Notes: generated by a model from the sequence alone, not told the origin. Shown: positions 34,551 through 42,866, counted from the stretch's first letter. The stretch: DNA of 49,221 nt from Eisenbergiella sp963559585 (GCA_963559585.1 CAUWLJ010000015.1:1-49221), one strand, 5' to 3'. Translations and numbers: made by a program.

Positions 34551-34638
34551 TGTTTTCTTCCTTTCACCGGGCCACGCGGCAGCCGGCAGACAGTCATGTA
34601 AACATATACTTCTACGCGCTGCCGCTGAAAAGCGCATC

Positions 34639-34738
34639 GAGGGAGGCTCCGATCCGGGATACGGATTCGGAAACTCCCTCCTGCTTTGTTCGTAACAGCT
34701 CAGACGCGCCATTCGCAAACCGATATGGCTGAACTGTT
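34639..34738 (-). repeat. Two imperfect inverted repeats after atpC
   Basis: IR1 at 34694-34738: AACAGTTCAG and CTGAGCTGTT on the minus strand (one G-U). IR2 at 34639-34680: GAGGGAG...CTCCCTC arms of about 18 bp with a short loop. They lie between the end of the ATP synthase operon and moxR. No T-run follows, so they may be 3'-end stabilising or attenuating structures rather than a classic terminator. Confidence 0.55.
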
Positions 34739-34740
34739 GA

Positions 34741-35160
34741 CTATTTGATCACTTCAATTCGTGCCATGGCGCGGGCCAGTGCGGTCTCGGCGCGGGCCAT
34801 GTCTGTGGCGGACTGGTGCTGTCTGATGCGCTCCTCCGCCCTTTCGTAGGCGGCACGGGCGCGGGCCTCGTCGATCTCCTCAGGCCATTCCACCACCTCC
34901 GCCAGGATGGTCACCTGATCCTGCAGGATCTCTGCAAATCCGGCATGGAGGGCGGCTTCCTTCTTATTGGCGCCGTCCGCACTTCCGTCCATGGTGATGG
35001 TGAGCACGCCGGGCTTGATCATAACCGTCATGGGGATGTGGTTTTTGTACACACCGATCTGCCCTTCCGTGGTATTGAACTCCACCATAGAAGCGGCCCC
35101 GTCAAAGAAAACCCGCTCCGGCGTAATGATTTTTAAGGTAAAATTCCTGTCCTCTGCCAT
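34741..35160 (-). CDS. atpC: F1F0 ATP synthase epsilon subunit
   Basis: This 139-residue subunit of the central stalk has an N-terminal beta sandwich (ITPERVFFDGAASMVEFNTTEGQIGVYKNHIP) and a C-terminal helical pair (EARARAAYERAEERIRQ). It couples rotor and catalytic head and can inhibit ATP hydrolysis. It is the last gene of the operon, starting 11 bp after the atpD stop. AGGGGTGGG is the ribosome site region. Confidence 0.95.
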   Translation of the reverse strand: MAEDRNFTLKIITPERVFFDGAASMVEFNTTEGQIGVYKNHIPMTVMIKPGVLTITMDGSADGANKKEAALHAGFAEILQDQVTILAEVVEWPEEIDEARARAAYERAEERIRQHQSATDMARAETALARAMARIEVIK

Positions 35161-35171
35161 AAGCCCACCCC

Positions 35172-36563
35172 TTATTTCACGCGGGCAAGCACGTCGTCAA
35201 TGCTTCCTGCGTTGAGGAAATAGCTCTCCGGAATGTCGTCATGCTCCCCTTCCAGGATCTCGCGGAAGCTGCGGATCGTCTCGGAGATAGGCACGTATTT
35301 GCCTTCCAGTCCGGTAAACTGGCCCGCCACGAAGAAGGGCTGGGAAAGGAATCTCTGCACCTTCCTGGCCCGGGATACCACCAGCTTGTCCTCCTCGGAC
35401 AGCTCGTCCATACCCAGGATGGCGATGATGTCCTGCAGCTCCTTGTAGCGCTGCAGCAGCTCCTGTACGCCTCTGGCTACTCTGTAGTGCTCCTCGCCTA
35501 CGATTCTGGGATCCAGGATTCTGGAGCTGGACTCCAGGGGATCCACGGCCGGATAGATACCCAGTTCCACGATGGATCGGGACAGAACCGTTGTGGCGTC
35601 CAGATGGGCAAAGGTGGTTGCCGGAGCAGGATCCGTCAGGTCATCCGCAGGCACATACACCGCCTGTACGGAGGTGATGGAGCCGTTCTTGGTGGAAGTG
35701 ATACGCTCCTGAAGAGCGCCCATTTCCGTCTGCAGGGTGGGCTGGTAGCCTACCGCTGAAGGCATACGGCCCAGAAGCGCGGACACCTCGGAGCCTGCCT
35801 GCGTAAATCTGAAAATATTGTCAATGAAAAGGAGAACGTCCTTTCCACCCTTGTCACGGAAATATTCCGCCATGGTAAGACCGGTCAGTCCTACCCTCAT
35901 TCTGGCTCCCGGCGGCTCGTTCATCTGTCCGAACACCATGGTGGTCTTGTCGATAACGCCGGACTCCCTCATTTCATGGTACAGATCGTTTCCCTCTCTG
36001 GTACGCTCACCCACGCCCGTAAACACGGAATAGCCGCCGTGCTCCGTTGCGATGTTTCGGATCAGCTCCTGGATCAGAACCGTCTTGCCCACACCGGCTC
36101 CGCCGAACAGGCCGATCTTACCGCCTTTCTGATAAGGACAGAGCAGGTCTACCACCTTGATACCCGTCTCCAGAAGCTCCGTCTGTGTAGACTGCTCCTC
36201 AAAGCTGGGCGCGGGTCTGTGGATCGGTTCATAGGAAACCCCTGTGGGAGCGGGAATATTATCAATGGGCTCGCCCAGAACGTTGAAAATACGTCCCAGC
36301 GTCTTTTCCCCTACCGGAACGCTGATGGGAGCGCCTGTGGCAGTCACTTCCATTCCCCTCACCAGTCCGTCGGTGGAACCCATGGCAACACAGCGCACAA
36401 TATCATCGCCCAGATGCTGGGCCACTTCCACAACCAGAGTACCTCCGTCTCTGGTAGGAATCTTCAACGCCTCGTTGATATCGGGCAGACTGTCCGGCTC
36501 AAACTTCACGTCCAGAACCGCGCCGATCACCTGCGTGATTTTTCCGTTTTTCTTCTCTGCCAT
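35172..36563 (-). CDS. atpD: F1F0 ATP synthase beta subunit
   Basis: This 463-residue catalytic subunit has Walker A GGAGVGKT (154-161), the catalytic region GERTREGNDLYHEM, Walker B VLLFIDNIFRF and the DELSEED lever (MDELSEEDKLVVSRARKVQRF). Length is normal. It makes ATP at the alpha/beta interfaces on the cytoplasmic face. A 125-bp gap with a family 1 palindrome separates it from atpG, unusually long for this operon. Confidence 0.98.
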   Translation of the reverse strand: MAEKKNGKITQVIGAVLDVKFEPDSLPDINEALKIPTRDGGTLVVEVAQHLGDDIVRCVAMGSTDGLVRGMEVTATGAPISVPVGEKTLGRIFNVLGEPIDNIPAPTGVSYEPIHRPAPSFEEQSTQTELLETGIKVVDLLCPYQKGGKIGLFGGAGVGKTVLIQELIRNIATEHGGYSVFTGVGERTREGNDLYHEMRESGVIDKTTMVFGQMNEPPGARMRVGLTGLTMAEYFRDKGGKDVLLFIDNIFRFTQAGSEVSALLGRMPSAVGYQPTLQTEMGALQERITSTKNGSITSVQAVYVPADDLTDPAPATTFAHLDATTVLSRSIVELGIYPAVDPLESSSRILDPRIVGEEHYRVARGVQELLQRYKELQDIIAILGMDELSEEDKLVVSRARKVQRFLSQPFFVAGQFTGLEGKYVPISETIRSFREILEGEHDDIPESYFLNAGSIDDVLARVK

Positions 36564-36585
36564 TGGTCAATTCCTTTCGTTTTTT

Positions 36586-36619
36586 GCTGCCGTTTGCCGG
36601 CAGGCCGGTAAACAGCAGC
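36586..36619. repeat. 34-bp palindrome, family 1 copy c, inside the atp operon
   Basis: GCTGCCGTTTGCCGG, CAGG loop, CCGGTAAACAGCAGC, located between atpG and atpD. CTGAACTGTTACGAA follows on the minus-strand 5' side (36632-36646 region), a sequence also present near 34694. Confidence 0.65.
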
Positions 36620-36688
36620 ATTATTTTCGTAACAGTTCAGCCAGCGTTCCCCGCCTTTGCGGCAAGCGCCGCCCCTGCGTCCGCCCGC

Positions 36689-37591
36689 TTAGCTGATGGC
36701 CTGTGCACCTGCAATGATCTCCGTCAGCTCCTGAGTGATGGAGCCCTGACGCGCCCTGTTATACAGGAGAGTCAAATCCTCGATCATCTCATCCGCATTG
36801 CTGGTAGCGGAATCCATGGCCTGCATCCTGGCGCCGTTCTCACTGGCAGAAGCCTCCAGCAGGCCGCCGTAGATCATACTGGTGATATATTTGGGGATGA
36901 GAAGCTCCAACGCTTCCACCTCATCCATTTCAAAATTCATGGGAATCTGAGGCCCCGCCTCCTGTCCTTCCTCTTTTTCCTCCCCGCCGGCAAACTGGCT
37001 GCTGTCCACAGGGAGAAGCTTCATCAGAACAGGTACGTGCACCACCGTATTCTTAAATACGGTGTAAGCCAGGTAGATCTCGCCGATCTCCCCTTTTTCA
37101 AAAGCCTCCAAAACCTCTCCTGCAATCCGCACAGCATCCGCATAGGAGGGCTCCTCCATCACCTGGGAATAATCCCTGGCAATACGGTATCCGCCGCGCT
37201 CCAGAGCTTCACGCCCCTTCTTTCCCACAGCATAGATCACCGTATCCTCCTTCGGATTGGGCCCAAGCAGAGCCTTCCCCTCCTCCGGACGGGTGATCAG
37301 CCTGGCCACGTTGGAGTTATAGCCTCCCGCCAGACCTCTGTTGGAGGTGATGACGATGACCGCCTTTCTTTTGCCCTCCGCGCTTTCCAGATAAGGATGG
37401 CGGATGCTCTCCGCATGGGACAAAATAGAACGGACAGCCCCGTACATGGCGTCAAAATAGGGTTTGGATTCCTCGGCCTTTGTCTTGGCTTTCTGCAGCT
37501 TGACGGTGGCAACCAGCTTCATCGCCTTCGTGATCTGCTGGGTGCTCTGGATACTTCCCTTCCGCCTCTTGATGTCTCTCATAGAAGCCAT
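36689..37591 (-). CDS. atpG: F1F0 ATP synthase gamma subunit
   Basis: This 300-residue rotor shaft subunit begins MRDIKRRKGSIQSTQQITKAM, has the central ITSNRGLAGGYNSN block and ends with the conserved YNRARQGSITQELTEIIAGAQAI helix. A short acidic insert (GGEEKEEGQEAG) lies near residue 205. It starts 19 bp after the atpA stop. It rotates inside the alpha3beta3 head to drive ATP synthesis. Confidence 0.97.
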   Translation of the reverse strand: MASMRDIKRRKGSIQSTQQITKAMKLVATVKLQKAKTKAEESKPYFDAMYGAVRSILSHAESIRHPYLESAEGKRKAVIVITSNRGLAGGYNSNVARLITRPEEGKALLGPNPKEDTVIYAVGKKGREALERGGYRIARDYSQVMEEPSYADAVRIAGEVLEAFEKGEIGEIYLAYTVFKNTVVHVPVLMKLLPVDSSQFAGGEEKEEGQEAGPQIPMNFEMDEVEALELLIPKYITSMIYGGLLEASASENGARMQAMDSATSNADEMIEDLTLLYNRARQGSITQELTEIIAGAQAIS

Positions 37592-37610
37592 TCACATTCA
37601 CCCGTTCTTT

Positions 37611-39116
37611 CTATCGAAACTGCGCCTTGCACTCGTCGATGGCCTTTATCAGCTTCTTCTCCGTCTCGTCAGAGATCACCTTTTCCTCCCGGATGGCGGC
37701 AGGAATCTCAGGATATTTCACGTTGAGGAACTCAAACAGCTCGCTCTCAAAGCGTGTCACCTGCTCCACCGGAATATCCAGAAGATGCTTATTGGTGGCC
37801 GCATAGATGATGATAACCTGATATTCCACAGGCATAGGCTTGTACTGGGGCTGCTTTAAGACTTCCTTAATGCGTTCGCCCTGCGCCAGCTTCTCCTTGG
37901 TATCCGCATCCAGTTCGGAGCCGAACTGGGAGAAGGCGGCCAGCTCTCTGTACTGAGCCAACTCCACACGAATAGGAGCGGCAATCTTCTTCATGGCCTT
38001 GATCTGCGCTGCGCCTCCCACACGGGATACGGACAGGCCTGCGTTTACGGCAGGACGGAAGCCGGAATTGAACATTTCCGTCTCCAGATAGATCTGACCG
38101 TCCGTGATGGAGATCACGTTGGTGGGGATATAGGCGGATACATCTCCCGCCTGAGTCTCGATGATGGGAAGGGCCGTAAGAGAGCCTCCGCCGTACTCCT
38201 CGCTCATTCTGGCCGCACGCTCCAGCAGCCTGGAATGCAGATAGAAAACATCACCGGGATAAGCCTCACGTCCGGGCGGACGCTTCAGCAGCAGCGACAG
38301 GGTACGGTATGCGGCCGCATGCTTACTCAGGTCGTCATAGACCACCAGCACATCCTGTCCTGCCTCCATCCACTCCTCTCCGATGGCACAGCCCGCATAA
38401 GGAGCAATATACTGCAGCGGCGCCAGCTCACTGGCCGTGGAGGCCACCACAGTGGTATAAGCCATGGCTCCGAATTCCTCCAGGGTTTTCACAATGCCCG
38501 CAACCGTGGAAGCCTTCTGGCCGATGGCCACATAGATACATTTTACATTCTGGCCCTTCTGATTGATGATCGTATCGATGGCGATGGCCGTCTTACCGGT
38601 CTGCCTGTCGCCGATGATCAGCTCACGCTGGCCCCTTCCGATGGGAACCATGGAGTCGATAGCCTTGATACCGGTCTGCAGGGGCGTGTCTACGGACTTT
38701 CTGGTGATAACGCCGGAGGCCACCCTTTCAATCTTACGGAACTTATCCGTCTGGATCGGCCCCTTTCCGTCGATGGGCTGTCCCAGAGCGTTCACAACAC
38801 GGCCTGTCATCGCGTCGCCTACAGGTACCTCAACCACCCTTCCGGTGGTCTTTACGATGTCGCCTTCGCTGATGCTGCGCTGGCTGCCCAGCAGTACGGC
38901 GCCAACGTTATCCTCCTCCAGGTTCAGTACCATTCCGTATACCTCGCCCGGGAATTCCAAAAGCTCGCCCTGCATTGCGTTTTCAAGTCCGTGGATACGT
39001 GCGATACCGTCCGCCACCTGGATGACCGTTCCCACCTCCGCCACTTCCAGCTTGGTGGAGTATCGCTCAATCTGTTCTTTTATAACCGAGCTTATCTCTT
39101 CTGGTCTTAAATTCAT
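37611..39116 (-). CDS. atpA: F1F0 ATP synthase alpha subunit
   Basis: This 501-residue subunit has the non-catalytic nucleotide site GDRQTGKT (169-176), the N-terminal beta-barrel (VGTVIQVADGIARIHGL), the PGREAYPGDVFYLHSRLLERAA block and the conserved SVSRVGGAAQIKAMKKIA stretch with the arginine finger. Length is normal. AAAGGTTAAAAGTCC precedes the ATG. It lies 67 bp downstream of atpH. Confidence 0.98.
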   Translation of the reverse strand: MNLRPEEISSVIKEQIERYSTKLEVAEVGTVIQVADGIARIHGLENAMQGELLEFPGEVYGMVLNLEEDNVGAVLLGSQRSISEGDIVKTTGRVVEVPVGDAMTGRVVNALGQPIDGKGPIQTDKFRKIERVASGVITRKSVDTPLQTGIKAIDSMVPIGRGQRELIIGDRQTGKTAIAIDTIINQKGQNVKCIYVAIGQKASTVAGIVKTLEEFGAMAYTTVVASTASELAPLQYIAPYAGCAIGEEWMEAGQDVLVVYDDLSKHAAAYRTLSLLLKRPPGREAYPGDVFYLHSRLLERAARMSEEYGGGSLTALPIIETQAGDVSAYIPTNVISITDGQIYLETEMFNSGFRPAVNAGLSVSRVGGAAQIKAMKKIAAPIRVELAQYRELAAFSQFGSELDADTKEKLAQGERIKEVLKQPQYKPMPVEYQVIIIYAATNKHLLDIPVEQVTRFESELFEFLNVKYPEIPAAIREEKVISDETEKKLIKAIDECKAQFR

Positions 39117-39183
39117 GGACTTTTAACCTTTCTACATTTACTGCGCCTTCTGCGCCGGACTCACTCCGGCACACGCGCCCTTC

Positions 39184-39729
39184 TTAAAGCTGAACCTTCG
39201 TAAGCTGCCTCTGCAGCGTGTCCAGCCTGGTGCGGATACTGGAATCCACCACCCTGTCGCCGATCCTGATGATCAGGCCGCCGATCAGCTCCTCCTTCAC
39301 GTCATAGTGCATTTCCATCTTTGCAAAGGAAGTGGTCTCCAGCAGCCTTTTCTCTATTCTGGCCTGCTGTTCCCGCGTCAGGCTCACCGCGCTGGTGACG
39401 CGGGCCACGCCGATTCTGTGATACTCCTTATACCGCTCCGTATAATAAGTAAAAATGCTGTCGATCGCGCCGTAACGGCCTTTGCTGATCAGGACACGCA
39501 GGAAACCGAAAAGGGTCTCCGAAAGCCTGCCTCCGAATACCTTCGTAAGCACCTCCAGCTTATCGTCCCTTCCAATGTCCGGATGATTCATCAGCCTGGC
39601 AAACTCCGGGTTTTCCCGAAGGATCCCCTGCAGCGAATCAATCTCCTCCATCAGGCTGTCCACCAGCCCCTTCTCCAGCCCAAGGCCAAAAAGCGCTTCT
39701 CCGTACACCTCGGATATTAGCTTAGCCAT
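39184..39729 (-). CDS. atpH: F1F0 ATP synthase delta subunit
   Basis: This 181-residue peripheral stalk subunit (OSCP family) has a helical N-domain (VYGEALFGLGLEKGLVD) and the C-terminal signature GGLIIRIGDRVVDSSIRTRLDTL. Its start overlaps the atpF reading frame by 13 bp (39717-39729), indicating coupled translation. It ties the b-subunit stalk to the top of F1. Confidence 0.95.
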   Translation of the reverse strand: MAKLISEVYGEALFGLGLEKGLVDSLMEEIDSLQGILRENPEFARLMNHPDIGRDDKLEVLTKVFGGRLSETLFGFLRVLISKGRYGAIDSIFTYYTERYKEYHRIGVARVTSAVSLTREQQARIEKRLLETTSFAKMEMHYDVKEELIGGLIIRIGDRVVDSSIRTRLDTLQRQLTKVQL

Positions 39730-40280
39730 GTGCTCTCACCTATTTCCTTCAGAGTCTCATTGATCAGGCCATCCTGAGCAGAAGCGTCGATGGTGCTGCC
39801 CACCACCTTGCCTGCCAGCACGGATGCGAGGGAAACCATCTCCTTCTTCACATCATCGGCCATCTTCTTCTTCTCCAGATCCGCCTCCACCTTGGCGCGG
39901 GCCACAATCCTGGCGGCCTCGTTTTTCGCCTCGGCAACGATACGGCTCTCATTTGCCGCCGCCTTCTTTCTGGCAGCGCTTAAGATTTCATCTGCTTCTT
40001 TGTTGATACCGGCAAGCTTTTCCTCATACTCCTTCTTTAAAGCGGCTGCCTGCTCCTGGCTGATCCGGGCGTCGTCCAGCTCGTCCCTGATCTTGTCCTG
40101 TCTCTTTTTCAGAAATTCCCTTGCAGGATTGAAAAGGAAATAGGACATGGCAAAAAACAGGACGAACACAGCAATAATCGTAAGCACGGAGTCAGACAGA
40201 AGCTGGAAATCCAGGTCAAACAGACGTGGTTCCATGGTGTCTGCGGTAAGCAGCGCTGCCAGTGCTAATTTTGTCGTCAA
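39717..40280 (-). CDS. atpF: F0 ATP synthase b subunit
   Basis: This 187-residue protein has a single membrane helix (SVLTIIAVFVLFFAMSYFLF) followed by a long charged coiled coil rich in Ala, Lys and Glu (about residues 55-165) that forms the stator stalk. It starts with TTG at 40280, preceded by GGAGG at an 8-nt gap; the in-frame ATG at codon 16 has no ribosome site. The gene follows atpE by 39 bp. Confidence 0.93.
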   Translation of the reverse strand: MTTKLALAALLTADTMEPRLFDLDFQLLSDSVLTIIAVFVLFFAMSYFLFNPAREFLKKRQDKIRDELDDARISQEQAAALKKEYEEKLAGINKEADEILSAARKKAAANESRIVAEAKNEAARIVARAKVEADLEKKKMADDVKKEMVSLASVLAGKVVGSTIDASAQDGLINETLKEIGESTWLS

Positions 40281-40319
40281 GATTCAAGCCTCCTTTCCTG
40301 AAATCATGATAATTAAGGC

Positions 40320-40571
40320 TTAAATCAGAGGCTTAACGAACATTAACAGCATGGCAACCAGCAGACCGTACAGACCTGTCGTCTCGGCAACTGCCTGTCC
40401 CAGAAGCATGGTGGAAGTAATGTCCGACTTGGCTCCGGGATTGCGTCCAACGGCTGCTGCTGCATGTCCTGCCGCAATACCCTGTCCTACACCGGGTCCG
40501 ATACCTGCGATAACCGCAAGTCCCGCGCCGATTGCTGAGCATCCGAGAATAAAGCTTTCATTGAATTCCAT
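40320..40571 (-). CDS. atpE: F0 ATP synthase c subunit, with Na+-type ligand set
   Basis: This 83-residue hairpin of two membrane helices forms the rotor ring. Gln30 (in GPGVGQG), Val61, Glu63, Thr64 and Tyr68 (in AVAETTGLYG) sit at exactly the spacing of the Na+ ligands of Ilyobacter tartaricus subunit c (Gln32, Val63, Glu65, Ser66, Tyr70), with Thr for Ser. This predicts Na+ coupling. Start 40571 has GGAGGA 6 nt upstream; a longer frame to 40604 runs through a leader hairpin. Confidence 0.95.
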   Translation of the reverse strand: MEFNESFILGCSAIGAGLAVIAGIGPGVGQGIAAGHAAAAVGRNPGAKSDITSTMLLGQAVAETTGLYGLLVAMLLMFVKPLI

Positions 40572-40586
40572 AAATGTCCTCCATTC

Positions 40587-40603
40587 TGCCGTCTGTGACG
40601 GCA
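40587..40603 (-). promoter_or_regulatory. Perfect hairpin ahead of the atpE ribosome site
   Basis: TGCCGTC, a 3-nt loop, then GACGGCA, 7 bp before GGAGGA. An A/T-rich stretch precedes it (40606-40632). Subunit c is needed in about ten copies, so a leader element raising atpE translation or mRNA stability is plausible. Confidence 0.45.
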
Positions 40604-40669
40604 ACTCCTTTTTATTTGAAATATAAAATATTTACCGGTTCCGTTCCTGTTTACCAGAAGGCGGCACCG

Positions 40670-41392
40670 TTACCCCTCATCCCCGATGGCGTCGGAGATA
40701 TAGGTCATGGTCAGCATACAGAATACGTATGTCTGGATCGCGCCTGAAAACAGGTCAAAATAAACGTGCAGCGCAGCCGGCCAGATCACTGCCACCCATT
40801 TTAGCAGCCCGTACACCAGAGCCATCATAACAGTGCCGGACAGCACGTTGGCAAACAGACGCAGGGAAAGGGAGATCGGCACCGCCACGTCTCCGATGAC
40901 GTTGATGGGAGCCCAGATCGGCCACGGCTCGCACAGCCCCTTCAGCACCCCCGATACCTTCTGATACTTGAATTTGTTAAAATGGATCAGTATGAAGGTC
41001 AGAAGGCCCAGCGGAAGCGTCACACCGTAATCCGCCGTGGGCGGCCTTAAACCAAACAGGCCCGAGATATTGCTGATCAGGATAAAAATAAAGATCGTGC
41101 CGATATAGTTGGCAAACTTTCCCGCCTTCCTGCCCATAACGCCGTGGATCAGGCCGTCCAGCTTCTCCACGATCAGCTCCACAATGTTCTGAAACGTTCC
41201 GGGCACCTCCGACGCATGCTTCATCACCCGGTTCGCCGCAATGGCAAATCCAATAAGCACCAGCATGACGATCAGGAGACTGACATGTGTGGTTGTGATC
41301 CACACCTTGTGCCCGAAGAATTCATAGGAGAAGATCCCGTGTATCATAAAATCCACTTCCGATTCCGCGGACAACAAAATACCATTCCTCAT
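40670..41392 (-). CDS. atpB: F0 ATP synthase a subunit
   Basis: This 240-residue integral membrane subunit forms the ion half-channels. The essential Arg is in ISLSLRLFANVLSG (about residue 180). Other blocks are NYIGTIFIFILISNISGLFGLRPPT-type helices and the C-terminal AIQTYVFCMLTMTYI. The ATG at 41392 overlaps the stop of the upstream gene as ATGA. Together with subunit c it determines the ion used. Confidence 0.96.
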   Translation of the reverse strand: MRNGILLSAESEVDFMIHGIFSYEFFGHKVWITTTHVSLLIVMLVLIGFAIAANRVMKHASEVPGTFQNIVELIVEKLDGLIHGVMGRKAGKFANYIGTIFIFILISNISGLFGLRPPTADYGVTLPLGLLTFILIHFNKFKYQKVSGVLKGLCEPWPIWAPINVIGDVAVPISLSLRLFANVLSGTVMMALVYGLLKWVAVIWPAALHVYFDLFSGAIQTYVFCMLTMTYISDAIGDEG

Positions 41393-41805
41393 AGGTTCAC
41401 CTCCTTTTCTTCCATTTTCTTTCTATGCAGCCGTTTATGAAGGAAGGGCTGCATATAGGCTGCCGCCTTCAGACCGATATACCCGGCAAACGCCGCCAGA
41501 GGATTGGCGGGGCCCCACAGCATCATCACGGCAAAAGCCGCCACGATACAGGCGTAACGGAGAAATGCGTGCTTTCTGATAAAGCCCTGGGCGCTTCCCG
41601 CATCGGAAAGCCCCGCGTCCAGCGCCCACCACATATGATAAGCGCCCGCCGCCGCCATCGCCACACCAATCCAAAGCCCCAGGCTGAAGCCCGGTCTGTC
41701 CTTCACAAACCAGACCACAATCAGCTGCCAGGCCGCTCCCCAGATCAGAAGACCTGCCCACAGCTCCCGTACCGTCTCATCGATCCTTCCCAGAATTCCT
41801 TTCAT
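41389..41805 (-). CDS. atpI: AtpI-like small membrane protein of the ATP synthase operon
   Basis: This 138-residue protein has four predicted helices (AGLLIWGAAWQLIVVWF, LWIGVAMAAAGAYHMWWAL, ACIVAAFAVMMLWG, FAGYIGLKAAAYM). Size, topology and position between atpZ and atpB match subunit I, thought to help assemble the c-ring. Start 41805 is preferred (AAAGGA at 5 nt); an ATG at 41811 is also possible. It overlaps the end of atpZ. Confidence 0.75.
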   Translation of the reverse strand: MKGILGRIDETVRELWAGLLIWGAAWQLIVVWFVKDRPGFSLGLWIGVAMAAAGAYHMWWALDAGLSDAGSAQGFIRKHAFLRYACIVAAFAVMMLWGPANPLAAFAGYIGLKAAAYMQPFLHKRLHRKKMEEKEVNL

Positions 41806-42028
41806 GATCATCCTTTCTCTTTCCCGTCAGCTTCACCGACAGTACATATATATTCCGAAAGCCGGCCAGAGCGCCCACGAAAAACAGGATCACCATAAAA
41901 AAAGAAGTGCCAAGCCATCTGTCCAGATAGATTCCTGCAAAGGAGCACATAAAAATCGGTACCAGCATGTAGAGGCCAAACTGGGTGATCAGCGTCAAAT
42001 ACCGGAAAATGTTTTTATCCTGCTTCAT
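41777..42028 (-). CDS. atpZ: AtpZ/AtpI-family protein
   Basis: This 83-residue protein has two membrane helices (TLITQFGLYMLVPIFMCSFAG and FFMVILFFVGALAGFRNIY) with the GIYLDRWLGTS link typical of the AtpZ family (PF09527-like). Such proteins head ATP synthase operons and have been linked to Mg/Ca uptake or assembly. AGGAAGGA precedes the ATG. It is the first gene of the operon, about 120 nt downstream of the predicted promoter. Confidence 0.88.
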   Translation of the reverse strand: MKQDKNIFRYLTLITQFGLYMLVPIFMCSFAGIYLDRWLGTSFFMVILFFVGALAGFRNIYVLSVKLTGKRKDDHERNSGKDR

Positions 42029-42103
42029 GAATCCTTCCTGCCCCGCAAACGGCCTGCAATTCCGCCAAATCCATTCCTCATGGCAGGCGGCGGTTTAAAA
42101 TGT

Positions 42104-42137
42104 GTTTCTGTCTCCCGGCAGGCCGGTAAACAGAAAC
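42104..42137. repeat. 34-bp palindrome, family 1 copy d, in the atp operon leader
   Basis: GTTTCTGTCTCCCGG, CAGG loop, CCGGTAAACAGAAAC. The inner core equals copies b and c while the outer stem is GTTTC/GAAAC instead of GCTGC/GCAGC, so pairing is kept by matched changes. Confidence 0.65.
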
Positions 42138-42154
42138 CCAAATGTCCATTTATG

Positions 42155-42183
42155 ATTATACCCACTTTCCTTCGGACTGTCTA
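42155..42183 (-). promoter_or_regulatory. Promoter of the ATP synthase operon
   Basis: TAGACA (42178-42183) and perfect TATAAT (42155-42160), 17 bp apart, minus strand. Confidence 0.75.
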
Positions 42184-42225
42184 CCACAACAGAAATTTTT
42201 TTAGGCTGACCGGCGAACCGCAGCA

Positions 42226-42254
42226 TTGACTTTTTCCACCCGGGTGTGTAATAT
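42226..42254 (+). promoter_or_regulatory. Promoter of the DUF402 gene
   Basis: TTGACT (42226-42231) and TAATAT (42249-42254), 17 bp apart, plus strand, divergent from the atp promoter with 42 bp between the -35 boxes. Confidence 0.7.
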
Positions 42255-42342
42255 TTTCCTTAATCCAATCAGTCCAGGGCGGAACCGCATCCCATGGATG
42301 GATAAAGGCTTCACGCCCGCCCACACAGGAGAAGGAGGGCCT

Positions 42343-42855
42343 ATGAACGCTCCAGTTCTGTACCGCAGACGTCTGATTCCCGATGAGTGCGTCCCGCTCA
42401 AGGACGACGTGATCCTTCTGTGCAAACCTGACCTTCTTGTGACCGGCTGGAGGGCGCTGAAGCCCCGCCGGGATCTTCACCACGGTTTTTCCTGCTATTA
42501 TCCGGACAGAGGGTATAAGATCAGCCGCTTCTATGATGCCGGTGGGCAGCTTCTCTATCACTACTGCGACATCATATCGCCCTGCTATGACGAGGCCGCC
42601 AACTCCCTCACCGTCACCGATCTTCTGGCTGATGTGATCGTTTATCCTGACGGCTTCGTCAAGGTGGTGGATCTGGGGGAGCTCACACAGGCCCTGGAGG
42701 ATGGGCTTCTGCCCCTTTCCCAGTTAAAGGCTGCGCTGAACTGCCTCCAGAGTCTGTTGGACGAGCTCTATGCAGGCCGCCTTGCCGCTCTGACCGAACC
42801 CATGGAGGAATTCGACCCTTACTTTACCGCGAATAAAGCGCCTGTCAGGAAGTAA
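42343..42855 (+). CDS. DUF402-domain protein
   Basis: This 170-residue protein matches DUF402 along its length: VLYRRRLIPDECVPLKDD, the GWRALKPRRDLHHGFSCYY block, YHYCDIISPCYDE and LLADVIVYPDGFVKVVDLGEL. Conserved Asp/Glu/Tyr residues resemble the FomD/nucleotide diphosphatase-like fold, but the substrate is unknown here. GAAGGAGG lies 5 nt upstream of ATG 42343; the longer open frame from 42226 would overlap the promoter and is rejected. It is inserted divergently between the atp operon and the hydrolase gene. Confidence 0.88.
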   Translation: MNAPVLYRRRLIPDECVPLKDDVILLCKPDLLVTGWRALKPRRDLHHGFSCYYPDRGYKISRFYDAGGQLLYHYCDIISPCYDEAANSLTVTDLLADVIVYPDGFVKVVDLGELTQALEDGLLPLSQLKAALNCLQSLLDELYAGRLAALTEPMEEFDPYFTANKAPVRK

Positions 42856-42866
42856 AACCGCTCCCC

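Noticed and set aside
34551..34718. N-terminal extension of the MoxR frame
   Set aside because: Covers palindromic intergenic DNA; the conserved protein begins at 34550 with a good ribosome site.
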